DNA of 64,000 nt from Nocardia takedensis NBRC 100417 (GTDB lineage: Bacteria; Actinomycetota; Actinomycetes; Mycobacteriales; Mycobacteriaceae). Positions 35,170-43,543 of the stretch are shown here, in pieces (within the stretch, counting starts at the first letter, position 1; the number at the start of each line of letters is the position of its first letter). Location: assembly GCF_000308695.1 (NCBI RefSeq), contig NZ_BAGG01000123.1, positions 157,745-221,744 on the forward strand, given 5' to 3'. Both the position numbers and the translations under genes were made by a program. The notes beneath the pieces were generated by a model. The model was not told the origin of the DNA, did no database searches, and saw only the letters and a list, made by a program, of their open reading frames with translations.

Positions 35170-36155
35170 TGACGGAGGTGCGCGTCCACCGCGCGGCCGG
35201 TGTACTGGTGATCGCCCCGGCGGGTGCGCCCACGGTGCTCGACGGCGCACCAGCGCTCGGCGTACTCGTCCTCGAAGTCGCGGGTGGTCACCTGAGCTGG
35301 GAACTCACCGGCGCGCAACGTCTTCCGGCCGCCGTGCTGGACGATACGGACGCCGCCGCCGACTGGCTGTGGGCGCTCTACGGCGAAGCGGCGACACTGG
35401 CCGTCGCCGACCTGCGCCCCGGTCCCGTGGACGCCGAACCCGCACGGCCCGAACTCCTCTCGCACGCGTGGCGACTCGCCTACGCGCACTGGGCGAGTCG
35501 CTGGTGGCCCGCCTCCACCATCGACGGCATCGCCGCCCTCGATCCCGACCTGCTGCGTGCCGACATCGCCGAACTCACCGAGGCGTGCGAACAACTCGTG
35601 GACGGCTCGGACGCCGAGACGGACCCGCCCGCCGTCACCGTCGCCGTCGGCAGTCGCGACGACTACGCGCTGGCCGCGGGCGGCGAGTCGGGCGGCGCCG
35701 GGCTGACGGTGGCGCGCGGCGTCGGCGGCTGGGATTGGCGGCGCTGCCCGCCCGGTCTGCTCGACGCCTCCGAACGCGCGGTCTCCTGGGAGGTGACGCG
35801 CGAAACCGGCGCGACACTGGTCACGGTGCGCGCCGCGGCCGCCCCCGACGTCCGGGCCCACGTCCCGATCCCGTTGCGGCCCCATGCTTTCCTCGACAGC
35901 ACCGAGATCGCGCTGAACCTGGTCGGCGACACCTGGGTCGGCGAGAGCCCGATCGCCGCCGAGTCGGTGACGCGGGTCGAGGTGCGGGTGCCCGGCGTGG
36001 GATGGGCCGTCGACGGCGACGAGACGGGAACCCGTCGTGCGCTGCGCGACTTCGCCCGCCGCCGGTTGGACCGCGCCACCGACCCCGACGCCGGCGGTTT
36101 CGACGCGCCCCTGCCCGCCGAAATCGCCGCCGCCGCGACGGATACGGACTTCTGA
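35169..36155 (+). CDS. Unknown protein B of the TPR-CHAT operon
   Basis: A 328-residue protein without recognised family, signal peptide or membrane helix. The N-terminal ~70 residues look beta-rich (GVLVIAPAG, ALGVLVLEVAGGHLSWEL). A Trp-rich helical segment follows (AYAHWASRWWPASTIDGIAALD). The C-terminal half seems to be a beta-sandwich-like domain (HVPIPLRPHAFLDSTEIALN, VEVRVPGVGWAVDG). Its ATG overlaps the stop of protein A, so the two are translationally coupled and probably interact. Confidence 0.85.
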   Translation: MTEVRVHRAAGVLVIAPAGAPTVLDGAPALGVLVLEVAGGHLSWELTGAQRLPAAVLDDTDAAADWLWALYGEAATLAVADLRPGPVDAEPARPELLSHAWRLAYAHWASRWWPASTIDGIAALDPDLLRADIAELTEACEQLVDGSDAETDPPAVTVAVGSRDDYALAAGGESGGAGLTVARGVGGWDWRRCPPGLLDASERAVSWEVTRETGATLVTVRAAAAPDVRAHVPIPLRPHAFLDSTEIALNLVGDTWVGESPIAAESVTRVEVRVPGVGWAVDGDETGTRRALRDFARRRLDRATDPDAGGFDAPLPAEIAAAATDTDF

Positions 36156-36464
36156 CGTGGGTTCTTCGATCACCCTGCGGCGGAGTCCCGGCGAACCGCG
36201 CACGGCCCGGCCGTCATCGGCATACCCCACGACCGCCCGAGACGAACTGACGCCGTCACTCGCCTTGGCGGCGGCGCGCGCCGAGGACATCGCGCATTCC
36301 TCGGCCGCCCGAGACGGACTGACGCTGTCACCCTCGGCATGCCGGGCCTGGCCGGGCAGCGCGAGAACCGCCACGAACGCGAAACCACCCTCAGCGAACA
36401 CCGGATCGGCATTGTGGACGTGGCCGCCGCGATCATGCGCGACCAACGCGAAACCGAGCGGACG
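36156..36464 (+). other. Gap in the TPR-CHAT operon with a near-repeat
   Basis: About 310 bp between protein B and the likely TPR start. Two similar stretches occur, around 36233-36267 (CGCCCGAGACGAACTGACG) and 36304-36338 (CGCCCGAGACGGACTGACG), plus repeated CGCGAAACC later. An in-frame extension of the TPR gene reaches 36339, so some of this may be coding. I see no separate gene or clear promoter. Confidence 0.45.
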
Positions 36465-38105
36465 ATGACCGAACATTCCGCCGATACCGGAGCCGACGCG
36501 CGCGCGGCAGACGACGCCGCCGCGCGCGCGATCCTGTTGGAGGGGGCGACGGCCTACCAGCGCGGGGAGGTCGCCGAAGCCCTGCGGATCTTCGAGGACG
36601 CCGCTCGCACGGGGACCGGGGGGCTGCGGCAGAGCGCGCTCATCAACGCCGCGAGCATGGCCGACGAACTCGGCGATCACGTGACGGCGCTGGGCTGGTA
36701 TCGCGAGGCGTTGCGGGAACTGCCCGCCGACGCGGTGGAGAAGCGGGCCTCGGCGCTGATCAACTATTCGCAGGCCCTCCAGCACGTCGGCGATCTGGCC
36801 GACGCGCAAGCCGCACTGGAACAGGCGCGCGACCTGCTCGGCGACAGCGAGGAGTTCGGGTCGCTGCGAGTGGCCTGCCTGCTGTCGCTGTGCGCGGTCG
36901 CCTTCCACCACGGGCAATGGCAGCGCACCATCGCGCTGGCCACCGAATCCCTGGACGCGGCCGTGCGATTCGCGCCGCACCTGGCGGGTCATCCGCTGAT
37001 GAACCTGGCGGGCGCGTACTTCGAGACCGGTCACCGCGACCTCGCGGTGGACTTCGCGCGGCAGGCCGCCGCGGCGTTCGAAACCGCGCAGGACGGCAAC
37101 GGGGTCGCCGAGACCCAGCAGAACACCGCCACCATGCTGCTGCGGATGGACCGCCCCGACGAGGCCGAACCGCTGCTGCTGACCAGTCAGGAGTATTTCG
37201 AGCGCGCCGGACTCGGGCATCGCGCGGGCATCGGCCGGAAGACCCTCGGTTTCCTCGCCGAAGCCCGCGACGACCTCGAGGCCGCCCACCGGCACTATCA
37301 GCGCGGCCACGACTGGTTCACCGCCTCCGGCGCGGTCCTCGACGCCGCCGACGTGCGCGTCCGCCTGGCGACGGTCGCCTTCCGCACCGGTCGCGCCGCC
37401 GAGGGCGAAGAACTGCTGGCGGCGGCGTTCACCGCCTACGCCGAGCGCGGCCTCGGTCTGCACTGCGCGCAGATCGACTACTGGCACGCGATGCTGCTCG
37501 AATCCGTCCTGGACGCCCTGCCCGCCCCGGACCCGCATCTGCTCGCCGCCGCCACCGACCTCGCCGTCACCTCCGCCGTCGCCATCGACGCCGTCCGCCA
37601 CACCTTCGCCAACGGCACCCAGCGCGACCAGTGGAACCGCGGCATCGCCGACCCCGCCGTCCACTTGGCCTTCCGTTTCGCTCATCGCGCCGGCAATGCC
37701 CCCCTGCTGGCCGATCTGATCGAAACCCGCTGCGCGGGATCGACCCTGAACATCGCACCGGCCACCCCCGGCACCCCGACCTCCCTCCCCTTCGACCTCG
37801 TCGAACCGCCGGTCATCTCCGACGGCCCGCCGTCGAGCCACGCACCCGAAACCTCCGCCGAATTCGACGGACCGACCTTGATGGCGGGAACAGCGCGCGT
37901 TCCGGAGGACCCGCACGCCACCGCCGGGGCGCTGCGACTGGGTACCGCGCTGGCGGAAGTGGCCGCGAGCGCGGGACTTCCGGTCGCGCCGCCCCCGCGC
38001 TTGGCGGTCGGCTCGGATCGTCACATCGCGCTGGCCGCCTATATCGCCGCCGCCGAGCAGCGCTACGGTCGCCGGGTGCGCGACGATCTGGTGGTCCCGA
38101 CGTGA
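36465..38105 (+). CDS. TPR-repeat protein of the TPR-CHAT operon
   Basis: A ~546-residue all-helical protein. Tetratricopeptide-type repeats run from about residue 20 to 310: EGATAYQRGEVAEALRIFEDA, NAASMADELGDHVTALGWYREA, NYSQALQHVGDLADAQAALEQA, NLAGAYFETGHRDLAVDFARQA and others. A second helical region and a Pro/Ser-rich linker (about 430-480) follow. TPR arrays usually bind a partner or peptide and hold caspase-like CHAT proteases inactive or position them. Its stop overlaps the CHAT start (GTGA). ATG 36465 is chosen; ATG 36435 and ATG 36339 are alternatives. Confidence 0.88.
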   Translation: MTEHSADTGADARAADDAAARAILLEGATAYQRGEVAEALRIFEDAARTGTGGLRQSALINAASMADELGDHVTALGWYREALRELPADAVEKRASALINYSQALQHVGDLADAQAALEQARDLLGDSEEFGSLRVACLLSLCAVAFHHGQWQRTIALATESLDAAVRFAPHLAGHPLMNLAGAYFETGHRDLAVDFARQAAAAFETAQDGNGVAETQQNTATMLLRMDRPDEAEPLLLTSQEYFERAGLGHRAGIGRKTLGFLAEARDDLEAAHRHYQRGHDWFTASGAVLDAADVRVRLATVAFRTGRAAEGEELLAAAFTAYAERGLGLHCAQIDYWHAMLLESVLDALPAPDPHLLAAATDLAVTSAVAIDAVRHTFANGTQRDQWNRGIADPAVHLAFRFAHRAGNAPLLADLIETRCAGSTLNIAPATPGTPTSLPFDLVEPPVISDGPPSSHAPETSAEFDGPTLMAGTARVPEDPHATAGALRLGTALAEVAASAGLPVAPPPRLAVGSDRHIALAAYIAAAEQRYGRRVRDDLVVPT

Positions 38106-39481
38106 GCGCGACCGAATTCGAGCGCGATCCCGAGGTCGACGGCAGGAGCCGGAACATCCCGGGCGACCGCCCGGTCGAGGCCGACCGGCGTGCCGACGTG
38201 ACCGCCCACAGCGCCGCCGACGACCTCCGGGCACGACCGACGGTGTTCCTGCGGATGGCCGACGCGGGGAATCTGTACATGTCGTGGCGGTGGGCTGACG
38301 ACGTCGCCGCGCCGGGAGTGGTCGCGGTGCCCTCGGGGCCTGCGGAGGCGGCGGTCGCGCGGTTGACGCGGGCGCTGCCCGATCCGGCCGCACCGGACGG
38401 CTTGTCATATGCGCTCACCGAGGGAGATCTCGCGCGCGGCGAGACGGAATACGATCTGGCGCGCGAGCTTTCGCGAGCGTTGCTGCCCGAGGACTTGGCC
38501 GAGCAGGTGGCGGCGTTCGCGCGCGACGGGGTACGGCCGCTGCTGCGGGTGCAACCGTCTCCTCGGGTCGCGCAGGTGTCGTGGGAGATCCTCGCGCCCG
38601 CGCCGACGGTGCGGTTGGTGGATCTCGCCGATATCGCGCTGCTCGCGGCGGCGGGGATCAGCGGCGCGCCCGGGCGGACGGTACGGCGGTGGGCGACGGA
38701 TCGGGAGTTGCCGGTCGTGGCGGTGCTCGACCCCAGGATTCCCGGGTTCCGGGCGGATTCGGCGCTGGGATCGGTGCTGGGTCGGGTGGAATCGCCCTCG
38801 CCGCTGCTGGACCGGGTCGCGCGCTATCTGGCCGAGGACCGCCTTCGGCCCGCGGCCGACGATCCCGCCGCGGTGTTCCGGCGCACCGATGTGGATCGCG
38901 GCTGGTTGGGTGCGGCGCTGCGCGCGGGCGCGAGTCGACTGCTCTACGTCGGTCACGTGTCCGCCGCCGCACCGGATTCGGGGCGCAGCGAGCACGCCGA
39001 ACTGCATCTGTCCTGCGCGGCGGAGGCGACGGGTTTCGCCGAACCCATGCGCGCGCACCGCCCGCTCTCGGCCAAAGACCTGCTGCTGGGCACGCATTCA
39101 CTGGCCGACGCCCCGGAGGCGGGGAACCGGTTGTGGCCCATGCCGAGCCGGGTTGCCCTGATCGCCTGCGAGAGCGGCGGCGATCTGCGGTTCTCCGAGG
39201 CGCTCGGACTCACCGCCGCGATGCTCACCGGCGGCGCGGAACTGGTCACCGCGAGCCGCTGGCCGTTGCCGACCGACCTCGCCTTCCACCGACTCGCGCA
39301 CGCGGAGGCGGCCACACCGCTGCGTGACGCCGTCCTGGCAGTGGATTCCGCGCACGAGCGACCCGATCCGGTTGCCGCGTTGGCGTACTGGCAGCGAGAA
39401 CGACTCGCGCGCTGGCGTTCCGAGCCGGTGATCGAGAACTCCCCGATCCTGTGGTCCGCCTTCGCGACCCTGTGCGGCTGA
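38102..39481 (+). CDS. CHAT-domain caspase-like protease
   Basis: A 459-residue protein whose C-terminal ~250 residues match the CHAT (caspase HetF-associated with TPRs) domain. The likely catalytic His is H285 in LLYVGHVS and the Cys is C356 in VALIACESGGD. The familiar end follows: GGAELVTASRWPLPTDLAFH and NSPILWSAFATLCG. An N-terminal ~220-residue part includes RPLLRVQPSPRVAQVSWEIL, typical of the strand before CHAT. CHAT proteases cut specific partner proteins in defence or stress responses. Encoded directly after a TPR protein and two unknown proteins, it is probably the effector of this operon. Activity and target are unproven. Confidence 0.9.
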   Translation: MSATEFERDPEVDGRSRNIPGDRPVEADRRADVTAHSAADDLRARPTVFLRMADAGNLYMSWRWADDVAAPGVVAVPSGPAEAAVARLTRALPDPAAPDGLSYALTEGDLARGETEYDLARELSRALLPEDLAEQVAAFARDGVRPLLRVQPSPRVAQVSWEILAPAPTVRLVDLADIALLAAAGISGAPGRTVRRWATDRELPVVAVLDPRIPGFRADSALGSVLGRVESPSPLLDRVARYLAEDRLRPAADDPAAVFRRTDVDRGWLGAALRAGASRLLYVGHVSAAAPDSGRSEHAELHLSCAAEATGFAEPMRAHRPLSAKDLLLGTHSLADAPEAGNRLWPMPSRVALIACESGGDLRFSEALGLTAAMLTGGAELVTASRWPLPTDLAFHRLAHAEAATPLRDAVLAVDSAHERPDPVAALAYWQRERLARWRSEPVIENSPILWSAFATLCG

Positions 39482-39508
39482 CGCGCATACGGCCGAACCG
39501 CCGCGAGC

Positions 39509-40348
39509 TCAACCCCTGTGGGCCAGCAGGTGTTCCATGATCAGCATGGTCAGGACCTCGGGGGCTTGTTCGGGCACCCAGTGCGAGATGTCGTCGAGCA
39601 TCTCGAAACGGTAGGGGCCGTCCACGTGGTCGCCGCTGGTGGTGGCGGCGGTGGAGCCGATGGTGGCGTCCTCGGTGCCCCACACGTAGAGGGTGGGGAC
39701 GTGCACGGACGGGGTGGGACCGGCCAGATGCATGGCGCGGTACCAGTTGAGCGCGGCGGTCAGGGCTTCGGGTTGGGTGAGCCGGTGGACGTAGTCCTCG
39801 ATGCGTTCCTGCGGGATCTTGTGGTCGAAGATCTTGCGCACGCCGGCGGCGTTGTCGGCGAGCAGCAGTCGTTCGGCGACCCGCGGTCTGCGTAGCACGT
39901 CGAGGTATTGCGAGCGCTGCACCTGGTCCTCGTCCTCGGTGAGGGCGCGCAGGTAGGCGGCGGGATGCGGCATGGAGACCGCGGTGAGGGTGCGGATGCG
40001 TTCGGGGAGGGCGGCAGCGGCGGCCCAGCCGACATAGGCGCCCCAGTCGTGGCCGACGAGATCGAAGCGCTCCCAGCCGAGTTCGTCGGCAATGGCGGCG
40101 ACGTCGCCGACCAGTTCCTCGAGGCAGTAGTCGGCGGCGTGTTCGGGGCGCGCGCCGGGGGAATAGCCGCGTTGATCGGGGGCGACGACCTGGCAGCCCC
40201 CGTTGCCCAGTGCGGTGAGTTGGAACTCCCACTGGATCGCCGCTTCCGGGAAGCCGTGCAGCATCAGCACTTCCCGACCGCCGGCGGCACCGCAGGACAG
40301 CGCGTCGAACGTGCCCGCCGCGGTGGGGACCTTGATTGCCTCGATCAT
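39509..40348 (-). CDS. Epoxide hydrolase-like alpha/beta hydrolase
   Basis: A 279-residue soluble hydrolase. The oxyanion motif is HGFPE (residues 31-35), the nucleophile is D101 in GHDWGA, and the catalytic His is in the C-terminal DISHWVPEQAP. The acidic partner is near TLYVWGTEDATIG. Asp as nucleophile places it with epoxide hydrolases or haloalkane dehalogenases. The substrate is not predictable. It converges on the CHAT gene. Confidence 0.9.
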   Translation of the reverse strand: MIEAIKVPTAAGTFDALSCGAAGGREVLMLHGFPEAAIQWEFQLTALGNGGCQVVAPDQRGYSPGARPEHAADYCLEELVGDVAAIADELGWERFDLVGHDWGAYVGWAAAAALPERIRTLTAVSMPHPAAYLRALTEDEDQVQRSQYLDVLRRPRVAERLLLADNAAGVRKIFDHKIPQERIEDYVHRLTQPEALTAALNWYRAMHLAGPTPSVHVPTLYVWGTEDATIGSTAATTSGDHVDGPYRFEMLDDISHWVPEQAPEVLTMLIMEHLLAHRG

Positions 40349-40432
40349 CCCGCCGACTCTAGCCGCGCCCCCCGACCGTTTCGCCGGATATCCGGGGGGC
40401 GTTTTCGGCGGGCGGACCGGGCCGGTTACCGC

Positions 40433-40729
40433 TCAGTGTTCGTCGTAGTGCCCGTCGTGGGCGGCGTGGCGGTGACCGTCGTGGATGTAGTCGACATGGT
40501 CGCCGTGCGGGACGGCGACATGCCCGCAACCTTCGCCGTGCACGTGGTCGTGGGTGGTGTGTTCGGCGTGCCCGGCCGGTTCGCACTCATCGAAGTGTCC
40601 GTTGTGGGCGCGGTGCAGGTGTCCGTCGTGGACGTAGTCGACGTGGTCGCCGTGCGGGACCGAGACGTGGCCGCAGTCGGGGCCGTGGACATGTCCGTGA
40701 TCGGTGTGCTCGACGTGTGCTGTGGTCAT
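40433..40729 (-). CDS. Histidine-rich metal-binding repeat protein
   Basis: A 98-residue protein of two near-identical ~47-residue repeats. Each has the pattern HVHG-x2-CGHV-x-VPHGDHVDY-x-HDGH-x-H-x-AH-x-GH. Nearly a third of the residues are His, with one or two Cys per repeat, so strong binding of zinc, nickel or copper is expected. There is no signal peptide. GGAGGAAGGC lies just before ATG 40729. It may store or chaperone a metal for a transporter or enzyme encoded elsewhere. Upstream (40740-40800) is AT-richer and could host a metal-responsive operator, but I recognise none. Confidence 0.85.
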   Translation of the reverse strand: MTTAHVEHTDHGHVHGPDCGHVSVPHGDHVDYVHDGHLHRAHNGHFDECEPAGHAEHTTHDHVHGEGCGHVAVPHGDHVDYIHDGHRHAAHDGHYDEH

Positions 40730-40801
40730 CAGAAGCCTTCCTCCATGCCGAGGGACGGATGAATCTGTGAACACCGACACATTAGCAGGTGCGCATCAGT
40801 G

Positions 40802-40826
40802 CAGGTAGCTGAGGGTGTGCTACCTG
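40802..40826. terminator. Hairpin between the amino-acid ABC operon and the His-rich gene
   Basis: CAGGTAGC and GCTACCTG form a perfect 8-bp stem around a 9-base loop, 14 bp downstream of the ABC operon's final stop. There is no T-run. It could instead be an operator for the histidine-rich gene. Confidence 0.5.
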
Positions 40827-40839
40827 TCCGCGCAACGAT

Positions 40840-41592
40840 TCAGAGAACTTGGGAAAGGAAACGACGCAACCGGTCGGTCTTGGCATCTTCGAACACCGCG
40901 TCCGGCGCACCCGTCTCCACCACCTGACCGGCGTCCATGAACAGGACACTGTCGGACACGGTGCGGGCGAACCCCATCTCGTGGGTCACCACGACCATCG
41001 ACATCCCGCCCGAGGCCAACTCCGCCATCAGCGCGAGCACCCCCTTGACCAATTCGGGGTCCAGCGCGGAGGTGGCCTCGTCGAAGAACATGATCTCCGG
41101 TCGCATGGCCAGCGCCCGCGCGATCGCCACCCGCTGCTGCTGCCCGCCGGACAGGTTCGCCGGACGCGCGTCGGCCCGATTCGCCAGCCCGACGACCTCC
41201 AACTGTTCCACCGCCGCCGCCCGCGCCGCCTCCTTCGACAGCCCCAGCAGCTTGCGCGGGCCGAGCGCGATGTTCTGCGCGACGGTCATGTGCGGGAACA
41301 GGTTGAACTGCTGGAAGACCATGCCGATGCGGCGACGCAGCCGGTCCGGGTCCTCCTTCAGCACCGAGACGCCGTCCAGCAGGATGTCGCCGCTGTCGGG
41401 CTCGTGCAGCCGGTTCAGCACCCGCAGCAAGGTCGACTTGCCCGAACCGGACGGCCCGATCACCGTCACCGTCCGGCCCGCGTCCACCTGGATGTCGATG
41501 CCGCGCAGCACGGGATTGCCGCCGAGGGTCAGATGCAGTCCGGTCCCGGTCAGCGACGCACCGGTGCGGGATTCGCCGGTCGACTCGCTCAT
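40840..41592 (-). CDS. glnQ: Polar amino-acid ABC transporter ATP-binding protein (GlnQ-like)
   Basis: A 250-residue ATPase with Walker A GPSGSGKSTLLR, Q-loop MVFQQFNLFPHMTVAQNI, signature NLSGGQQQRVAIARALA, Walker B IMFFDEATSALDPELV and the switch THEMGFAR, the classical polar amino-acid subfamily. It lies two bases after the binding protein-permease gene and completes the importer. The substrate is probably glutamine, glutamate or a related amino acid, by family only. Confidence 0.93.
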   Translation of the reverse strand: MSESTGESRTGASLTGTGLHLTLGGNPVLRGIDIQVDAGRTVTVIGPSGSGKSTLLRVLNRLHEPDSGDILLDGVSVLKEDPDRLRRRIGMVFQQFNLFPHMTVAQNIALGPRKLLGLSKEAARAAAVEQLEVVGLANRADARPANLSGGQQQRVAIARALAMRPEIMFFDEATSALDPELVKGVLALMAELASGGMSMVVVTHEMGFARTVSDSVLFMDAGQVVETGAPDAVFEDAKTDRLRRFLSQVL

Positions 41593-41594
41593 GA

Positions 41595-43385
41595 TCAGCG
41601 TCCTTCCGTGATCGTGGCCTGCTCGAGCTGATCGATGGGCCGGTCCGGTCGGCCGGTGCGCATCCGCCGATCGATGTAGTTCACCAGGTGGGTCAGCGGG
41701 ATCGTCAGCAGCAGATACACCAGACCGGCCGCCACCAGCGGGGACAGGTTGCCGGTCTGGGCGTTGAGATCGCGGCCGACCGCGAACAGTTCGCGCTGGG
41801 TGGCGAGCAGTCCGAGAAAGTAGATCAGCGAGGAATCCTTGATCAGCGCGATGAACTGGTTCATCAGCGCGGGCAGCACCCGCCGCACGCCCTGCGGGAT
41901 CACCACCAGGATCATCGACTGGGTGTAGCCGAATCCGATCGCGCGGGCCGCTTCGAGCTGACCCGGTTCGACGGACTGGATACCCGAGCGGAAGATCTCG
42001 CCGATATAGGCCGAGGCCAGCAGCGCCAACGCCACCGCGCCCAGCCAGTACGGGTTGTTGCCGGTCAGATTCTTGACCACGGGGCCGACGCCGAGGCCGA
42101 TGATCAGGATGATCACCACCGCGGGCAGACCGCGGAAGATGTCGGTGTAGACGCGGGCGGGCCAGCGCAGCCAGCGGGTCCGGGAGATGCCCGCGACCGC
42201 GAGCAGCATGCCGATGACCGTACCCAGCGCGCCGGAGACCACCGCCAGGATCAGCGTGTTCGGCAGACCGGTCTTCAGCAGGTCCGGGAACGCCTCCCGA
42301 TACAGCGACCAGTCGAAGAAGGTCTCGCGCAACTGCTGGAGCGTGGACTTCGGCGCGGTCTGCTCGGTCTGCGCGGGCCCTTCGGCCGCGGCGATCGCGG
42401 CGAAATCGGGCAGTTCCGGGACGGGCGCGGCCTTGGAGCCGGGCTTCCAGCCGGGCGGGAGCTGACGCGGCACCCAGTCGGTGTAGAGGCGCGCGTAGGT
42501 GCCGTCGGCGATGACCGCGTCCAGACCGCTGTTGAGCGCGTCGACCAGCGGCTGATTGCCCTTGCCGACCGCCCATGCGGCGAAATTGTCCAGGCTGAAG
42601 GCGTTCTGGACGACCGCGGTGCCGTCACCCGGCGCGATCGCGCCCTCGGCCTGCGCGGACGGGGCGACCCACGCGTCGACCTGGCCGGTCTTCAGATTCG
42701 CGTAGGCGGTGTTGTAGTCGGGGAATTTGACCGGATCGAGTTTCAGGGTGTTGACGACGTATTCGTCTTGGACGGTGCCCTGCACGACCGCGATCCGACT
42801 GCCCGGCTTCAGATCCGCGAACCCCTTGATCGGGCTCCCGTTCGGGACGACCAGCGCGAAGTACCCGAAGTCGTAGCCGTTGGTGAAGTCGACCAACTGA
42901 CGGCGCGCGTCGGTGGTGGTGATGTTGGACGAGCCCACGTCGAAGCGGCGGCCGGCGACATTGGCCAGCAGTCCGGAGAATTCGGTGCCGGAGAATTCGA
43001 CGCGCAGACCGAGTTTCGCGGCGATCGCGGCCAGCAGTTGGTTGTCGAAGCCGGTGAACTGTCCGCTGCTGTCGACGCAGATGCTCGGCGGCGCGTCGGA
43101 CAGCGTGCCGACGCTGAGCGTGCCCGGGGTGATCAGGTTCAGCCGGGAGACGTCGATCGAGGACAGCGGGGGCGCGGTCGGCGTGGTGTACCGGTCGGGC
43201 CCCGCCGACGCGGAGTCGGCCAGATTGGTCGGCGCGGCCGAGGCGGCGGACAGGCCGGGCGGGGCGCACAGGTCGCGGCCCGCCGCGGATTCTCCCCCCG
43301 AACCACAGCCGGTCGCGGCCAGGGCGACGCCGATCAACAGGACGGCGAGCAACGCACGGAACCGCACAGCGAGCAGACCAGCCAT
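41595..43385 (-). CDS. Amino-acid ABC transporter: fused substrate-binding protein and permease
   Basis: A 596-residue fusion. The N-terminus has a signal and lipobox-like ATGC. Residues about 75-325 form an SBP_bac_3 binding domain (GTLSVGTLSDAPPSIC, FTGFDNQLLAAIAAKLGLRVEF). After a Pro-rich linker, residues about 365-570 form a HisM/GlnP-type permease with the EAA loop LEAARAIGFGYTQSMILVVIPQGVRR. Such fusions present the binding domain permanently tethered to the channel. It pairs with the GlnQ-like ATPase directly downstream. Confidence 0.93.
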   Translation of the reverse strand: MAGLLAVRFRALLAVLLIGVALAATGCGSGGESAAGRDLCAPPGLSAASAAPTNLADSASAGPDRYTTPTAPPLSSIDVSRLNLITPGTLSVGTLSDAPPSICVDSSGQFTGFDNQLLAAIAAKLGLRVEFSGTEFSGLLANVAGRRFDVGSSNITTTDARRQLVDFTNGYDFGYFALVVPNGSPIKGFADLKPGSRIAVVQGTVQDEYVVNTLKLDPVKFPDYNTAYANLKTGQVDAWVAPSAQAEGAIAPGDGTAVVQNAFSLDNFAAWAVGKGNQPLVDALNSGLDAVIADGTYARLYTDWVPRQLPPGWKPGSKAAPVPELPDFAAIAAAEGPAQTEQTAPKSTLQQLRETFFDWSLYREAFPDLLKTGLPNTLILAVVSGALGTVIGMLLAVAGISRTRWLRWPARVYTDIFRGLPAVVIILIIGLGVGPVVKNLTGNNPYWLGAVALALLASAYIGEIFRSGIQSVEPGQLEAARAIGFGYTQSMILVVIPQGVRRVLPALMNQFIALIKDSSLIYFLGLLATQRELFAVGRDLNAQTGNLSPLVAAGLVYLLLTIPLTHLVNYIDRRMRTGRPDRPIDQLEQATITEGR

Positions 43386-43495
43386 GCAAGGAATCTAGCC
43401 GCCGACTCGTCGCAATTCTCCGGCTACCCCGCCGCGCGGCGCATCGACCCTGGCCGGGGCGTTCGGATCAGCTCGAGTCGAAAACCACCGCACGG

Positions 43496-43543
43496 CGACG
43501 CCGACCCTCGGCAATTTCCTACGACCGACCCTCGGCAATTCCC
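43496..43543. repeat. Two tandem 24-bp units at the end of the LLM gene
   Basis: Two near-identical copies of a 24-bp unit beginning CCGACCCTCGGCAAT lie directly beyond the stop codon of the truncated oxidoreductase. The copies differ at one or two positions. The arrangement suggests a small duplication or an old rearrangement at this end of the gene. Confidence 0.7.

Noticed and set aside
34980..38408. A 1142-codon open frame on the minus strand opposite the TPR-CHAT operon
   Set aside because: Its translation is low-complexity Arg/Gly/Gln-rich sequence without domains. It arises from GC-biased third positions of the real genes on the plus strand.
33781..39481. Recent acquisition of the CHAT operon by a mobile element
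   Set aside because: Base composition looks like the neighbouring genes, and no integrase, transposase, attachment site or tRNA gene flanks it.
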